Source of the DNA: Mucilaginibacter endophyticus
Lineage (GTDB): Bacteria; Bacteroidota; Bacteroidia; Sphingobacteriales; Sphingobacteriaceae
Assembly (NCBI RefSeq): GCF_003351025.1
Contig: NZ_QPCG01000009.1
Location: forward strand, 62,001-126,000
Direction of reading: 5' to 3'
Length of the DNA: 64,000 bases
Position numbers and translations under genes: made by a program. A model generated the notes under the pieces. It was not told where the DNA came from. It was given only the letters and a program-made list of their open reading frames with translations, and did no database searches. Positions 46,133-54,326 of the stretch are shown here, piece by piece (position 1 is the first letter of the stretch; each line of letters starts with the position of its first letter).

Positions 46133-46729
46133 ATGAGGCCAAAGAATTTAGAGAAGGAACAAGCGATTCGCACCATTGCCCTTGATATTATTGCCAACGA
46201 AGGGCTCGAAAACCTGAGTATGCAAAAGCTGGCTAAGGCAGCCAATGTATCGCCCCGCACTATCTATATTAAGTATGAGGATAAGGAAGACCTGCTGATC
46301 AAGCTTTTCATCACCGAAGTTTTAGGAGCATACGAAACTGCTATTCTGAAGGGGTTTGATGAAAAAATGGATTTTGAAACCGGTATCAAAAAGCTTTGGC
46401 ACAATGGCTTTCAGTACTTAAAAAACAACCGTACGCATTTCGCCTTAATTCTTTATGGTAAATCTTCGCCTTTGCTTAACAAAGCCTATCAACGGGAAAA
46501 TATTCAGCAAGGCCAGTTCTTCGCTCCTATCCATCGCTTTATTCAGTCAAATGTCGAGGCAGGCGTAATCCGCGACCTTCCTTTCGATGCTCAGCGGGCC
46601 CTGATGTTTTCGCCGCTGCTTGATTTGATGAACGAGTATTTTGATCATCTCAACAGACCTGTACAAATCATCACCGACGAAGTGATAGCGGCCTGTTGTG
46701 ACGCGGTAATAAAAGGTATGATGAAATAA
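46133..46729 (+). CDS. TetR/AcrR-family regulator
   Basis: 198 aa. N-terminal TetR HTH (IRTIALDIIANEGLENLSM, then VSPRTIYIKYEDKEDLLIKLF) and an all-helical ligand domain. The flavin monooxygenase gene starts 9 bp after its stop, so they form one transcript under the palindrome at 46079. The inducer is presumably a substrate of the monooxygenase. Confidence 0.9.
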   Translation: MRPKNLEKEQAIRTIALDIIANEGLENLSMQKLAKAANVSPRTIYIKYEDKEDLLIKLFITEVLGAYETAILKGFDEKMDFETGIKKLWHNGFQYLKNNRTHFALILYGKSSPLLNKAYQRENIQQGQFFAPIHRFIQSNVEAGVIRDLPFDAQRALMFSPLLDLMNEYFDHLNRPVQIITDEVIAACCDAVIKGMMK

Positions 46730-46738
46730 TTAAACAAC

Positions 46739-47890
46739 ATGAAAGCAATTAAAAACAAAAATATAGCAATAGTGGGCGGTGGCCCGGGTGGACTTACCCT
46801 CGCACGCATTTTACAAATGAACGGTGCCAACGTAAAAGTTTACGAGCGCGACTTAAATCGTGAAGTGCGTGTACAGGGTGCTACCCTTGACCTGCATGAA
46901 GAGTCGGGTTTAAAAGCCCTGGAAGTAGCCGGACTGATGGATGCCTTTAACGCCAACTATCGTCCCGGTGCCGATAAACTAAGAGTTGTAGATAAATACG
47001 CCAACATTATACACGATGAGCACGGAGCCGACGGCGGCTCGTACAATCGCCCCGAAATTGACCGCGGCCCATTAAGAAAAATCCTGCTCGATTCCCTGCA
47101 ACCGGATACCGTGGTTTGGGATAGCCAGTTTGTATCACTTGATGAGCAGGATGGTAAAATTAAGCTGGATTTTAAAAACGGTTCAACCGCGAGGGCCGAT
47201 CTGGTGATAGCCGCCGATGGTGCAAATTCAAAGATCCGCCCATACATTACTCCTATTAAACCATTTTATGCTGGGGTGAGTGTGATAGAAGGAGCCGTTT
47301 ATGACTCAGAAAAGGCAAGTCCCCGGGTTCACGAGCTGCTGAACGGCGGTAAAATATTTGCCATGGGCGACGAAAAAACGCTGATAGTAAGTTCTAAGGG
47401 AGATGGCAGCCTGGTATTTTATGCAGGTATCAAATCAACAGAAACATGGCTGCAGGATAGCGGGATTGATTTCAAAGATAAAGCATCAGTATTTGCCTGG
47501 TTTAAGCAGGAGTTTACCGGCTGGGACAATATCTGGGATGAATTGTTTGAAAATGCTGAGCCCGTATTTATTCCCCGCCCGCAATACTGTATGCCTTTAG
47601 ATCAAACCTGGGAAGCTTTGCCCAATATAACCATGCTTGGCGATGCCGCCCATCTAATGCCGCCTTACGCAGGCGAAGGCGTTAACATGGCTATGCTCGA
47701 CGCTTTAGAATTGGCCCAACACTTATTAAATAATGAGTTTGAAAACACCCGTGATGCTATAGCCGCTTACGAAAAAACAATGCGCGCGAGAGCATCCGAA
47801 ACCGCCGCTATGACGTTGGAACAAACAGATTCACTGCATTCGGCTGATGGGCTAAAGAATTTGGTGGCAATGTTTAATCCGGAGGGGTAA
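46739..47890 (+). CDS. Tet(X)-like FAD-dependent monooxygenase
   Basis: 383 aa, near the 388-aa length of Tet(X). Dinucleotide-binding start IAIVGGGPGGLTLARIL, then VYERDLNREVRVQGATLDLH with DLHEESGLKALEVAGL, the DLVIAADGANSKIR (DG) motif, and the flavin GD motif MLGDAAHLMPPYAGEGVNMA at ~300-320. Several of these stretches closely follow Tet(X) from Bacteroides. Such enzymes hydroxylate aromatic compounds, and Tet(X) inactivates tetracyclines; whether this one does is unknown. Co-transcribed with a TetR regulator. Confidence 0.85.
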   Translation: MKAIKNKNIAIVGGGPGGLTLARILQMNGANVKVYERDLNREVRVQGATLDLHEESGLKALEVAGLMDAFNANYRPGADKLRVVDKYANIIHDEHGADGGSYNRPEIDRGPLRKILLDSLQPDTVVWDSQFVSLDEQDGKIKLDFKNGSTARADLVIAADGANSKIRPYITPIKPFYAGVSVIEGAVYDSEKASPRVHELLNGGKIFAMGDEKTLIVSSKGDGSLVFYAGIKSTETWLQDSGIDFKDKASVFAWFKQEFTGWDNIWDELFENAEPVFIPRPQYCMPLDQTWEALPNITMLGDAAHLMPPYAGEGVNMAMLDALELAQHLLNNEFENTRDAIAAYEKTMRARASETAAMTLEQTDSLHSADGLKNLVAMFNPEG

Positions 47891-47931
47891 TTTCAATCGG
47901 CAAAGTCGATAAGATAAAATCCCAAAAACAA

Positions 47932-48013
47932 CGTCATTGCGAGGAACGAAGCAATCCCAAACTCTACAGGGCGAACCTGCAAATCGGGAATTGCTTCGTT
48001 CCTCGCAATGACG
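47932..48013. repeat. 82-bp REP-like palindrome, copy 2
   Basis: CGTCATTGCGAGGAACGAAG at the left pairs with CTTCGTTCCTCGCAATGACG at the right. Same length and ends as 15728-15809; here the stem ends match perfectly. It lies between two convergent genes and probably serves as their terminator. Confidence 0.85.
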
Positions 48014-48052
48014 CTTTTATAAACTTATTTTCCTTAGATTATTTTAGAGAAT

Positions 48053-49075
48053 CTACGAAACAGTCAATTCGCCCCGCAAATCAGTTTCAAGCCATTCCCT
48101 AACCTGGGCCGGGTTATCACTTTGACCAAGCAGGTACATCATTTTGGTAACGGCGGCTTCAAAGGTCATGTCGTAACCGTTGGCAACGCCAATATCTTTC
48201 AGATGCTTGCTGGTTTCATAACGGCCAAGTTCAACTGTGCCTACCTTACATTGTGAAATATCAAGGATCACCTTACCACTGTCGATAGCGTTTTTCAGCA
48301 AATCTATAAACCAGGCATCCGTTGTGGTATTACCGGCTCCAAAAGTTTCCATTACAATGCCACGCACATCGGCACTTAGTATGTTTTCGACTACCTTAGG
48401 GCTTATGCCTGGGTACAGTTTTAACACACCTACATCACTAACCAGATTATTATGGATAATAAGGGCGCTTTCGTCTTCAGGTTGCCTGATGTCGTTTACG
48501 CTGAAACGCAAATGCACGCCCGATTCGGCCAATATTGGATAATTTGGCGAGCGGAAAGCTTCAAATTTTGATGAGTTATATTTAAAAGCCCTGTTACCGC
48601 GGAAAAGTTTATAATCAAAATAGATACAAACCTCCGGCACACGGGCACGATCGTTCTTTTTGGCTTTGGCTATTTCAATAGCCGTCATCAGGTTTTCCTT
48701 CGCGTCGGTGCGGATAGCGCTGATAGGCAATTGCGAGCCCGTAAAAATAATAGGCTTACCTAAGTTTTCTAACATAAAACTTAATGCCGAAGCGGTGTAC
48801 GCCATTGTATCCGAGCCGTGCAAAATTACAAAGCCATCATTATCATGGTAGTTAGACTGGATAAGTCCTGCCAATTCGCTCCATATCTCAGGGTTCATAT
48901 TTGATGAATCAATGATCTCATCAAACGAATGCACTTTAATACGGCAATTAAGCTTTTCAAGCTCGGGCACGTTATCCATTATTTGCTCAAAGTTGATAGG
49001 CTTGAGCACCTTAGTAACCGGATCACTCATCATACCGATTGTCCCTCCGGTATAGATGATTAAAATTTGGCTCAT
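48053..49075 (-). CDS. ansA: Type I L-asparaginase
   Basis: 340 aa. First catalytic Thr in IIYTGGTIGMM; second motif VILHGSDTMAYTASALSFML. The C-terminal domain (VMETFGAGN, DISQCKVGTVELGRYETS) fits type I cytoplasmic asparaginases such as AnsA. It converts asparagine to aspartate and ammonia. No signal peptide. Leftward, 37 bp downstream of the tatD-like gene, with which it may be co-transcribed. Confidence 0.9.
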   Translation of the reverse strand: MSQILIIYTGGTIGMMSDPVTKVLKPINFEQIMDNVPELEKLNCRIKVHSFDEIIDSSNMNPEIWSELAGLIQSNYHDNDGFVILHGSDTMAYTASALSFMLENLGKPIIFTGSQLPISAIRTDAKENLMTAIEIAKAKKNDRARVPEVCIYFDYKLFRGNRAFKYNSSKFEAFRSPNYPILAESGVHLRFSVNDIRQPEDESALIIHNNLVSDVGVLKLYPGISPKVVENILSADVRGIVMETFGAGNTTTDAWFIDLLKNAIDSGKVILDISQCKVGTVELGRYETSKHLKDIGVANGYDMTFEAAVTKMMYLLGQSDNPAQVREWLETDLRGELTVS

Positions 49076-49112
49076 TAATTAAGTTTATGCTGTGGTAAAA
49101 TATTAAACAATT

Positions 49113-49880
49113 TCAAATTCCGAACACAAGCCTGGAATTTTCGGTAGTGACCTCGGCCACTTTTTCAATGCTTGTGTGGTGAAGCTCGGCTACTTTCTCC
49201 GCAATATACACCAGGTACGAGCTTTCATTAGGTTTACCCCTGAACGGAACGGGCGTAAGGTACGGAGAATCTGTTTCTAAAACTATATGTTTTAAGTCAA
49301 TTTCCGGTATTACTTTATCCAGTCCTGAGTTCTTGTAAGTTACAACTCCGCCTATCCCAAGGTAAAAATTAAGGTCGATTACTTTTTGCGCTTGTTCAAC
49401 CGTACCGCCAAAGCAATGGAAAATGCCACGCAGTTTTTCATCCGCTTCCTGTTTCAACACTTCGTACACTTCGTCAAAAGCATCACGGCAATGGATCACT
49501 ATGGGCAAATCAAGGCTTTTAGCCCAGTTGATCTGTTTTACAAAAGCATCTACCTGCTCTTTCAAATGCGTTTTATCCCAATACAGGTCAATCCCAATCT
49601 CGCCAATAGCATAGATCTTATTTTGCTGATGGGCATCCATAATGGCCGATAGTTCGTCTTCCCAGGCCTCCTTTACATCGCAGGGATGTAAGCCAAGCAT
49701 AGGGTAACAATATTGAGGATAGTCGTTTACCAAACCATAAACCAGCGGAACAGACGCGGCATCAACATTGGGTAAAAACAAACGGGTAATGTTATTATCG
49801 ATACAGCGCTGCATTAATGCCGCGCGTTTTTCAGAAATGGTTTCGTAATATAGATGTGTATGCGTGTCGGTTAAAACCAT
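49113..49880 (-). CDS. TatD-family metal-dependent DNase/hydrolase
   Basis: 255 aa. Metal-binding start LTDTHTHLYYE (HxH), then YAIGEIGIDLYWDKT (Glu ligand), LPIVIHCRDAF, GIFHCFGG and the Asp in LETDSPYLTPVP, all in the order of TatD hydrolases. Cytoplasmic 3'-5' DNase or related phosphoesterase. A TATTTTTG box ends only a few bases before its ATG (49885-49892). Confidence 0.92.
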   Translation of the reverse strand: MVLTDTHTHLYYETISEKRAALMQRCIDNNITRLFLPNVDAASVPLVYGLVNDYPQYCYPMLGLHPCDVKEAWEDELSAIMDAHQQNKIYAIGEIGIDLYWDKTHLKEQVDAFVKQINWAKSLDLPIVIHCRDAFDEVYEVLKQEADEKLRGIFHCFGGTVEQAQKVIDLNFYLGIGGVVTYKNSGLDKVIPEIDLKHIVLETDSPYLTPVPFRGKPNESSYLVYIAEKVAELHHTSIEKVAEVTTENSRLVFGI

Positions 49881-49884
49881 GCTG

Positions 49885-49892
49885 CAAAAATA
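49885..49892 (-). promoter_or_regulatory. Candidate -7 box of the tatD gene
   Basis: On the minus strand TATTTTTG ends 4 bases before the ATG at 49880. A start site ~7 bases downstream would fall at or next to the start codon, which would make the mRNA (nearly) leaderless. No clear -33 match. Confidence 0.4.
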
Positions 49893-49971
49893 AACCTTGA
49901 ATACTTAATAACGAATTTATAACCGTAAAGTATAAACCCATCCAACTAAAAATTGCTCCCTATAAACAAAA

Positions 49972-49998
49972 AACCTCTTGCTTTTAGGGCAAGAGGTT
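49972..49998 (-). terminator. Terminator of the FKBP gene at 50023
   Basis: AACCTCTTGC pairs with GCAAGAGGTT across a 7-nt loop; on the minus strand a T-run follows. It lies 25 bp past the stop. Confidence 0.75.
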
Positions 49999-50022
49999 GA
50001 TTATTATGATCTTTTAATATGA

Positions 50023-51027
50023 TTACTTGGTCTTTTTTGCAGGGTTAACCTTCACCAATTCAATATCAAATAAAAGGGTGCTGCCCGGAGGGATAGCGCC
50101 AGAACCTCTATCACCATAGGCAAGACCCGATGGAATAATGAAAGTAGCTTTTGAACCTTCGTTAAGCAAAAGCAAAGCTTCTTCCCAACCTGGTATTACC
50201 CTGCCTTCGCCCAGTACCACACTAATTGGCTCGTAAGGACGACCAGGCTGATCTAAACCGGCAGCCTTGGCATTAGCTTCGATGCTGCTGTCAAATACTT
50301 TGCCGTTAAGCAGCTTACCTGTGTAATTAACCAGTACGGTATCTCCGTTTGCCGGTTTGCCTTTATCAGTAGGGCTTGTAATTACATATTGTAAGCCTGA
50401 TGCTGTGCTTGTGGTTTTAAGACCGTGTGAAGCTACATACGCGTTAGCAGCAGCTACTTCAGCCTGTTTTTGCTTTTCCAAAGCGGCATTTCTTTCGGCC
50501 ATAGCTTCATTTATCGACTGGATCTTTTCCATTTTAATCACAAAGCTCAGGAAACTGCCTTTAGGAAAAAACGGTGGACGGGCTTCTTCATGACCTTTAA
50601 ATATCGAATCGGCAGGAATTTTTACCAAAGCACTGTCTTTAGCAGCCAAAAGCGGGAAAACATCCATCATATCGCCTAAACCGCGCGACGGCTGGATTTG
50701 CGCCTGTGCAGGGTGCCCTGCTGCGAAGCTATTATAAAGTACAGAATCTTTATCCGTTTTCTGGATAAAGTTAAAAGTGATCACATCACTGGTTTTAGGT
50801 TTTACCCCTGTGTTTGCGGTATAGATCTTGTAAAAAGAACCTTTGGATGTTTTCAACATGCCAACAACCTGCGGTGGTGTAACTGTTTTTTTTGCAGGAA
50901 CAGCCTTTTTAGCCACGCCGCTTTTGGCTGTAGCAGGGCGTTTTTTTACAGCACCGGTTTGCGCATTAGCAGTTAAAGCCGATAGGCTTAACAATGGTGC
51001 TATAAAATAAAGAATGTACTTTTTCAT
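50023..51027 (-). CDS. FKBP-type peptidyl-prolyl isomerase, exported, 1
   Basis: 334 aa. Signal peptide (ends ANAQT), then a Lys/Pro/Ala-rich linker (about 27-52). A first FKBP-like domain (about 55-165) is diverged and lacks the aromatic active-site set. The C-terminal FKBP domain (about 205-330) has VLVNYTGKLLNGKVFDSS, VIPGWEEALLLLNEGSKATF, then FIIPSGLAYGDRG and IPPGSTLLFDIELV. It folds proline-containing envelope proteins in the periplasm. Tandem with a second FKBP gene upstream, separated by a hairpin (51042-51073). Confidence 0.88.
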   Translation of the reverse strand: MKKYILYFIAPLLSLSALTANAQTGAVKKRPATAKSGVAKKAVPAKKTVTPPQVVGMLKTSKGSFYKIYTANTGVKPKTSDVITFNFIQKTDKDSVLYNSFAAGHPAQAQIQPSRGLGDMMDVFPLLAAKDSALVKIPADSIFKGHEEARPPFFPKGSFLSFVIKMEKIQSINEAMAERNAALEKQKQAEVAAANAYVASHGLKTTSTASGLQYVITSPTDKGKPANGDTVLVNYTGKLLNGKVFDSSIEANAKAAGLDQPGRPYEPISVVLGEGRVIPGWEEALLLLNEGSKATFIIPSGLAYGDRGSGAIPPGSTLLFDIELVKVNPAKKTK

Positions 51028-51041
51028 AAGCTATAAATAAA

Positions 51042-51073
51042 AAAGCCTTTCCTGCTGGTGCAGGAAAGGCTTT
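51042..51073 (-). terminator. Hairpin between the two FKBP genes
   Basis: AAAGCCTTTCCTGC pairs with GCAGGAAAGGCTTT around TGGT, a perfect 14-bp stem followed on the minus strand by A/T-rich DNA. It may terminate the upstream gene fully or act as an attenuator. Confidence 0.8.
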
Positions 51074-51087
51074 GTAAAATAGTATAA

Positions 51088-52071
51088 TTATTTTGTTGCC
51101 GGAGTTGGCGCTGGCATTTGCATTTGCGGCATAACCGGTTTCGGCGCGTTTGGATTTGGGTGAACAATGTTTACCAGCTCAACTTCAAACACAAGTGGTG
51201 TATAAGGCTGCATTTGCGGGCTACCCTGGTCACCATAACCTAATGATGAAGGAACAACCAATACAGCTTTAGTGCCTTTGTTAAACAATTGGAAAGCTTC
51301 GTCCCAGCCTTTGATCACTTTGCCTTCACCTACCGGGATGCGGATTGGCTGGTAAGGGTTCATCGGGTTGATCTGCATTTTTTCTTTAACAGCAACTTCT
51401 TTAGAGCTGGTTTCTAAAACCTTGCCGGTAACAAGTCTTAAAGTATAGTTAATTACTGCAGTATCACCTACGGCCACGTTTGCACCGGCACCTGGGGTAG
51501 TAACAGCATAGTTTAAGCCTGATGCTGTTTTCACAAATTTCAAATCTTTATGAGCATCTAAGTAGCCTTGAATTTTAGCAGGCTCTTTACCTTTAAGTGC
51601 ATCGGTCTGGCCTTTCATGTACTGAGTAACACGATCACGGAAAACCTGCTCGTTAAGGGCACCTTTAGCAATAACTTTTTCAATTTTGATGGTATAAACC
51701 AGGTATTTGCCTTTAAAGCCCGGAGGACGTTGCTGGCCACCTTTAAATACCGAATCGGCAGCGATTTTAAATGTAGCGCTATCGCCTTCACCTAACAATC
51801 CTAATCCAGAAACAATATCACCTTTCATTTGAGGTTTAGGCATCAGCGTTGGAATAGGCTGGCCATTATCATAAGAATTGTTGATAATTGAATCTTTATC
51901 GGTTTTAAGGATCATGTTCAGTGTCATAAAGTCACCTTCCTTAACTTTAGGATTGCCTTTTGAAGTGTGGATGTTATAAAGCAAGCCACCATCGCCTTGC
52001 TTAAACCCACCGTTGCAACTTGCAAATCCTATAGCCGCAAGTGACAGAAACATCAGTTTTCTTTTCATCAT
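51088..52071 (-). CDS. FKBP-type peptidyl-prolyl isomerase lipoprotein, 2
   Basis: 327 aa. Lipoprotein signal with lipobox ASC (Cys ~19). Like its neighbour it has a diverged first FKBP-like region (GDFMTLNMILKTDKDSIINNS) and a complete C-terminal FKBP domain (AVINYTLRLVTGKVLETSS, VIKGWDEAFQLFNKGTKAVL, VPSSLGYGDQG), ending in a Pro/Met-rich tail. A membrane-anchored chaperone of the envelope is likely. Its start is 7 bp from the stop of the nrnA-like gene, so they share a transcript. Confidence 0.88.
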   Translation of the reverse strand: MMKRKLMFLSLAAIGFASCNGGFKQGDGGLLYNIHTSKGNPKVKEGDFMTLNMILKTDKDSIINNSYDNGQPIPTLMPKPQMKGDIVSGLGLLGEGDSATFKIAADSVFKGGQQRPPGFKGKYLVYTIKIEKVIAKGALNEQVFRDRVTQYMKGQTDALKGKEPAKIQGYLDAHKDLKFVKTASGLNYAVTTPGAGANVAVGDTAVINYTLRLVTGKVLETSSKEVAVKEKMQINPMNPYQPIRIPVGEGKVIKGWDEAFQLFNKGTKAVLVVPSSLGYGDQGSPQMQPYTPLVFEVELVNIVHPNPNAPKPVMPQMQMPAPTPATK

Positions 52072-52078
52072 TACTTTT

Positions 52079-53092
52079 TTACTGTATTAATAGTTTTTTA
52101 TATTCAGGTAAAATTTGTTTAAACTGTTGGATAACGTGTTCGAGGGTATCATCTGAATGACCTCCCGCCGCATTGCGATGACCACCACCGTTAAAGTATT
52201 TTTTGCAAATTTCATTGGCCGGGAATTCGCCTTTTGAGCGCAAAGAAAGTTTCACCCTATCGGTACGTTCAACTATAAAAGCAGCCAATCGCACATTTGC
52301 CATTGATAGCGCATAATTCACAACGCCTTCGGTATCGCCGGTTTCAACGTCAAAACGCTGAAGGTCCTGTTTACTTACGGCAATGATAGCGGTATTAAAT
52401 TCTGGTAATACCTCCAGGCAATTCGCCAGGCAATGCCCTAAAAAGCGTAACCTGTTTTCAGACGCGCTATTATAAACCAGCTCATGAATGCGCCAGTTAA
52501 CGGCACCCGCGTCAATCAGGTCGGCAACAATGCGGTGAACCCCAGACGTAGTATTAGGAAGCCTAAACGATGCAGAATCGGTCATGATGCCTGTGTAAAG
52601 ACACGTAGCCACATCCTTATTTACAAGTTCTTTATGGTGAAGTTCATTTACGATAAAATCATACACCAGTTGCGCGGTAGCGCAGGCGTTGATATCCCAG
52701 TGCCTGAAATCGTCAAAATCAGCCGGTTCCAGGTGGTGGTCGATCATGATCTTATAAGCGCTGCTTTCGGCAACCAGTTCGCCCATATCATTGATACGGC
52801 TCAGGGCATTAAAGTCAAGGCAAAATATCAGCTTGGCATCGGCTATCAGGGCGGCAGCCTCTTCGCGGTGCTCGGTATAGACAATAACGTTCTCGTTACC
52901 AGGCAACCAGCTTAAAAAGTCAGGATAATCTGTAGGGGCAATAACCCTGGCATGATGGCCCTGCTGTATTAAATAATTATATAAGCCTAATGACGATCCC
53001 ATAGCATCACCATCAGGTTTATGATGGGTAGTGATTACTATCTTTTGAGGTTGCGTTAAAAGGTCAGTAAGCGAAGCTAAATCTAACATCAA
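52079..53092 (-). CDS. nrnA: DHH/DHHA1 phosphoesterase, NrnA-like
   Basis: 337 aa. Metal-binding motifs in order: ITTHHKPDGDAMGSSLGL, CLDFN, and IDHH in IMIDHHLEPADF; the DHHA1 domain ends with the GGGHRNAAGG motif. NrnA-type enzymes degrade nano-RNAs and dephosphorylate pAp. First gene of a leftward unit with the FKBP lipoprotein. A candidate promoter box is at 53111-53118. Confidence 0.88.
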   Translation of the reverse strand: MMLDLASLTDLLTQPQKIVITTHHKPDGDAMGSSLGLYNYLIQQGHHARVIAPTDYPDFLSWLPGNENVIVYTEHREEAAALIADAKLIFCLDFNALSRINDMGELVAESSAYKIMIDHHLEPADFDDFRHWDINACATAQLVYDFIVNELHHKELVNKDVATCLYTGIMTDSASFRLPNTTSGVHRIVADLIDAGAVNWRIHELVYNSASENRLRFLGHCLANCLEVLPEFNTAIIAVSKQDLQRFDVETGDTEGVVNYALSMANVRLAAFIVERTDRVKLSLRSKGEFPANEICKKYFNGGGHRNAAGGHSDDTLEHVIQQFKQILPEYKKLLIQ

Positions 53093-53110
53093 TTCTTAAA
53101 AAAAGAGTTG

Positions 53111-53139
53111 CAAAGCTAAATAAATAAATGAAATACAAA
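53111..53139 (-). promoter_or_regulatory. Candidate promoter of the nrnA-like gene
   Basis: On the minus strand, TTTG (53139-53136) precedes TAGCTTTG (53118-53111) by 17 bp, close to the Bacteroidota -33/-7 pattern, about 19 bp before the ATG. Confidence 0.45.
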
Positions 53140-53162
53140 CCATCTAATTTAATTCAAAAAGC

Positions 53163-53193
53163 TTTATGATACAGTTACAAAAGCCTATTTTTG
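53163..53193 (+). promoter_or_regulatory. Candidate promoter of ndk
   Basis: TTTA (53163-53166) and TATTTTTG (53186-53193) are 19 bp apart, the usual Bacteroidota spacing; the -33 has one deviation. The start codon is about 95 bp downstream, so a long leader is implied. Confidence 0.45.
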
Positions 53194-53288
53194 CGGCAAA
53201 TTTTAAATAAGCACGTAAGTGTAGTTTAAAATTAACCCAACAAAGGCATTTAGTCTATTAATAACCAAAAAAAGAAACAATTATTTCA

Positions 53289-53708
53289 ATGAAAACTAAC
53301 AGAACGTTTACAATGATAAAGCCAGATGCTGTTGCAGACGGCCACATCGGTGCTATTTTAGATATTATTACCAAAAATGGTTTTAAAATTGTAGCCCTTA
53401 AATACACTAAACTATCTGCAGAAAAAGCCGGACAGTTTTACGAAGTACATAAAGAGCGTCCTTTTTATGCCGGACTGGTTGAATTTATGTCATCAGGCCC
53501 TATTGTAGCTGCTATTCTTGAAAAAGATAACGCTATTACCGAATTCCGTACATTAATTGGTGCTACTAACCCTGCGGATGCTGCTGAAGGCACTATCCGT
53601 AACCTGTATGCAAGGTCAATTGGTGAAAATGCCGTTCACGGTTCAGACTCTGACGAGAACGCAGACATTGAAGGAAACTTCTTTTTCTCGGCTTTTGAAA
53701 GGTTTTAA
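53289..53708 (+). CDS. ndk: Nucleoside diphosphate kinase
   Basis: 139 aa. The family start [17 protein letters not shown], the [14 protein letters not shown] stretch and the active-site His117 in [12 protein letters not shown] are all present. Transfers the gamma phosphate from ATP to NDPs in nucleotide metabolism. A terminator hairpin follows (53717-53758). Monocistronic. Confidence 0.96.
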   Translation: MKTNRTFTMIKPDAVADGHIGAILDIITKNGFKIVALKYTKLSAEKAGQFYEVHKERPFYAGLVEFMSSGPIVAAILEKDNAITEFRTLIGATNPADAAEGTIRNLYARSIGENAVHGSDSDENADIEGNFFFSAFERF

Positions 53709-53716
53709 TTAGCCTT

Positions 53717-53758
53717 ATTTCGGGTGCAATCAGTCAATCAGCGGGTTGCGCCCGAAAT
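53717..53758 (+). terminator. Terminator of ndk
   Basis: ATTTCGGGTGCAA (53717-53729) pairs with TTGCGCCCGAAAT (53746-53758), one mismatch, and a T-rich stretch follows. Confidence 0.7.
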
Positions 53759-53857
53759 GTTTACGTTTTTCTTGGAAGTATGGTTACATTTTTTTTAACT
53801 TTACATTCGCTACCTGAACATTATTACATTTAGACGAACCAAGAAATATCGAACAAG

Positions 53858-54049
53858 ATGAAGCCGTTATTCAAATACATATTTTACGTACTGGTGCTGG
53901 TACTTTTAGTTATCGGTTCGATACTGCTTTATAAAACTCACCCTGAAGCACAACTTGCTTTTACAATTCCGGGCTTGTTCATCCTTGCTTACTCAAAGCT
54001 TACCGATGATATTAAGCTAAAGCACCACGGTATGGTTAGAGGAAGATAA
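53858..54049 (+). CDS. Small membrane protein, unknown
   Basis: 63 aa. Two hydrophobic segments (about 8-27 and 34-48) separated by KTHPEAQ, with a basic C-terminus (KLKHHGMVRGR). No family recognised. Its end overlaps the end of the convergent DciA-like gene by 14 bp. Confidence 0.6.
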   Translation: MKPLFKYIFYVLVLVLLVIGSILLYKTHPEAQLAFTIPGLFILAYSKLTDDIKLKHHGMVRGR

Positions 54050-54326
54050 TCTCTTCTACAATAATACTTTTAGCTTCATTATTTATTTTCTCGATGATCT
54101 GACTGCGCATAAGCATCAGTTCGTTTTTTATTACCGACGATTCAATCCGCAGGAATAATTTCCTGTCGCGCACAAATAACTCTTTAGTACGGTTGGCTAC
54201 CGATTTACCTACCAGATCAGGCCAGGCCGTAACAACACCGGTTTCATCAAAACGTCTTTTGATCTTGTACACATTAAGCATTTGCTCAATGGCCTCTTTC
54301 AGTGTTTTATCATTAGTTTTACGCAT
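54036..54326 (-). CDS. DUF721 / DciA-like protein
   Basis: 96 aa from the ATG at 54326, preceded by a clear GGAGG-type ribosome-binding site (unusual for this phylum); a TTG one codon upstream is the alternative. DUF721 features: LKEAIEQMLNVYKIKRRF, VVTAWPDLVGKSVANRT and ELFVRDRKLFLRIESSV. DciA proteins load the replicative helicase DnaB in many bacteria. Overlaps the end of recF by 8 bp, so the pair is translationally coupled, as is common in Bacteroidota. Confidence 0.85.
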   Translation of the reverse strand: MRKTNDKTLKEAIEQMLNVYKIKRRFDETGVVTAWPDLVGKSVANRTKELFVRDRKLFLRIESSVIKNELMLMRSQIIEKINNEAKSIIVEEIIFL

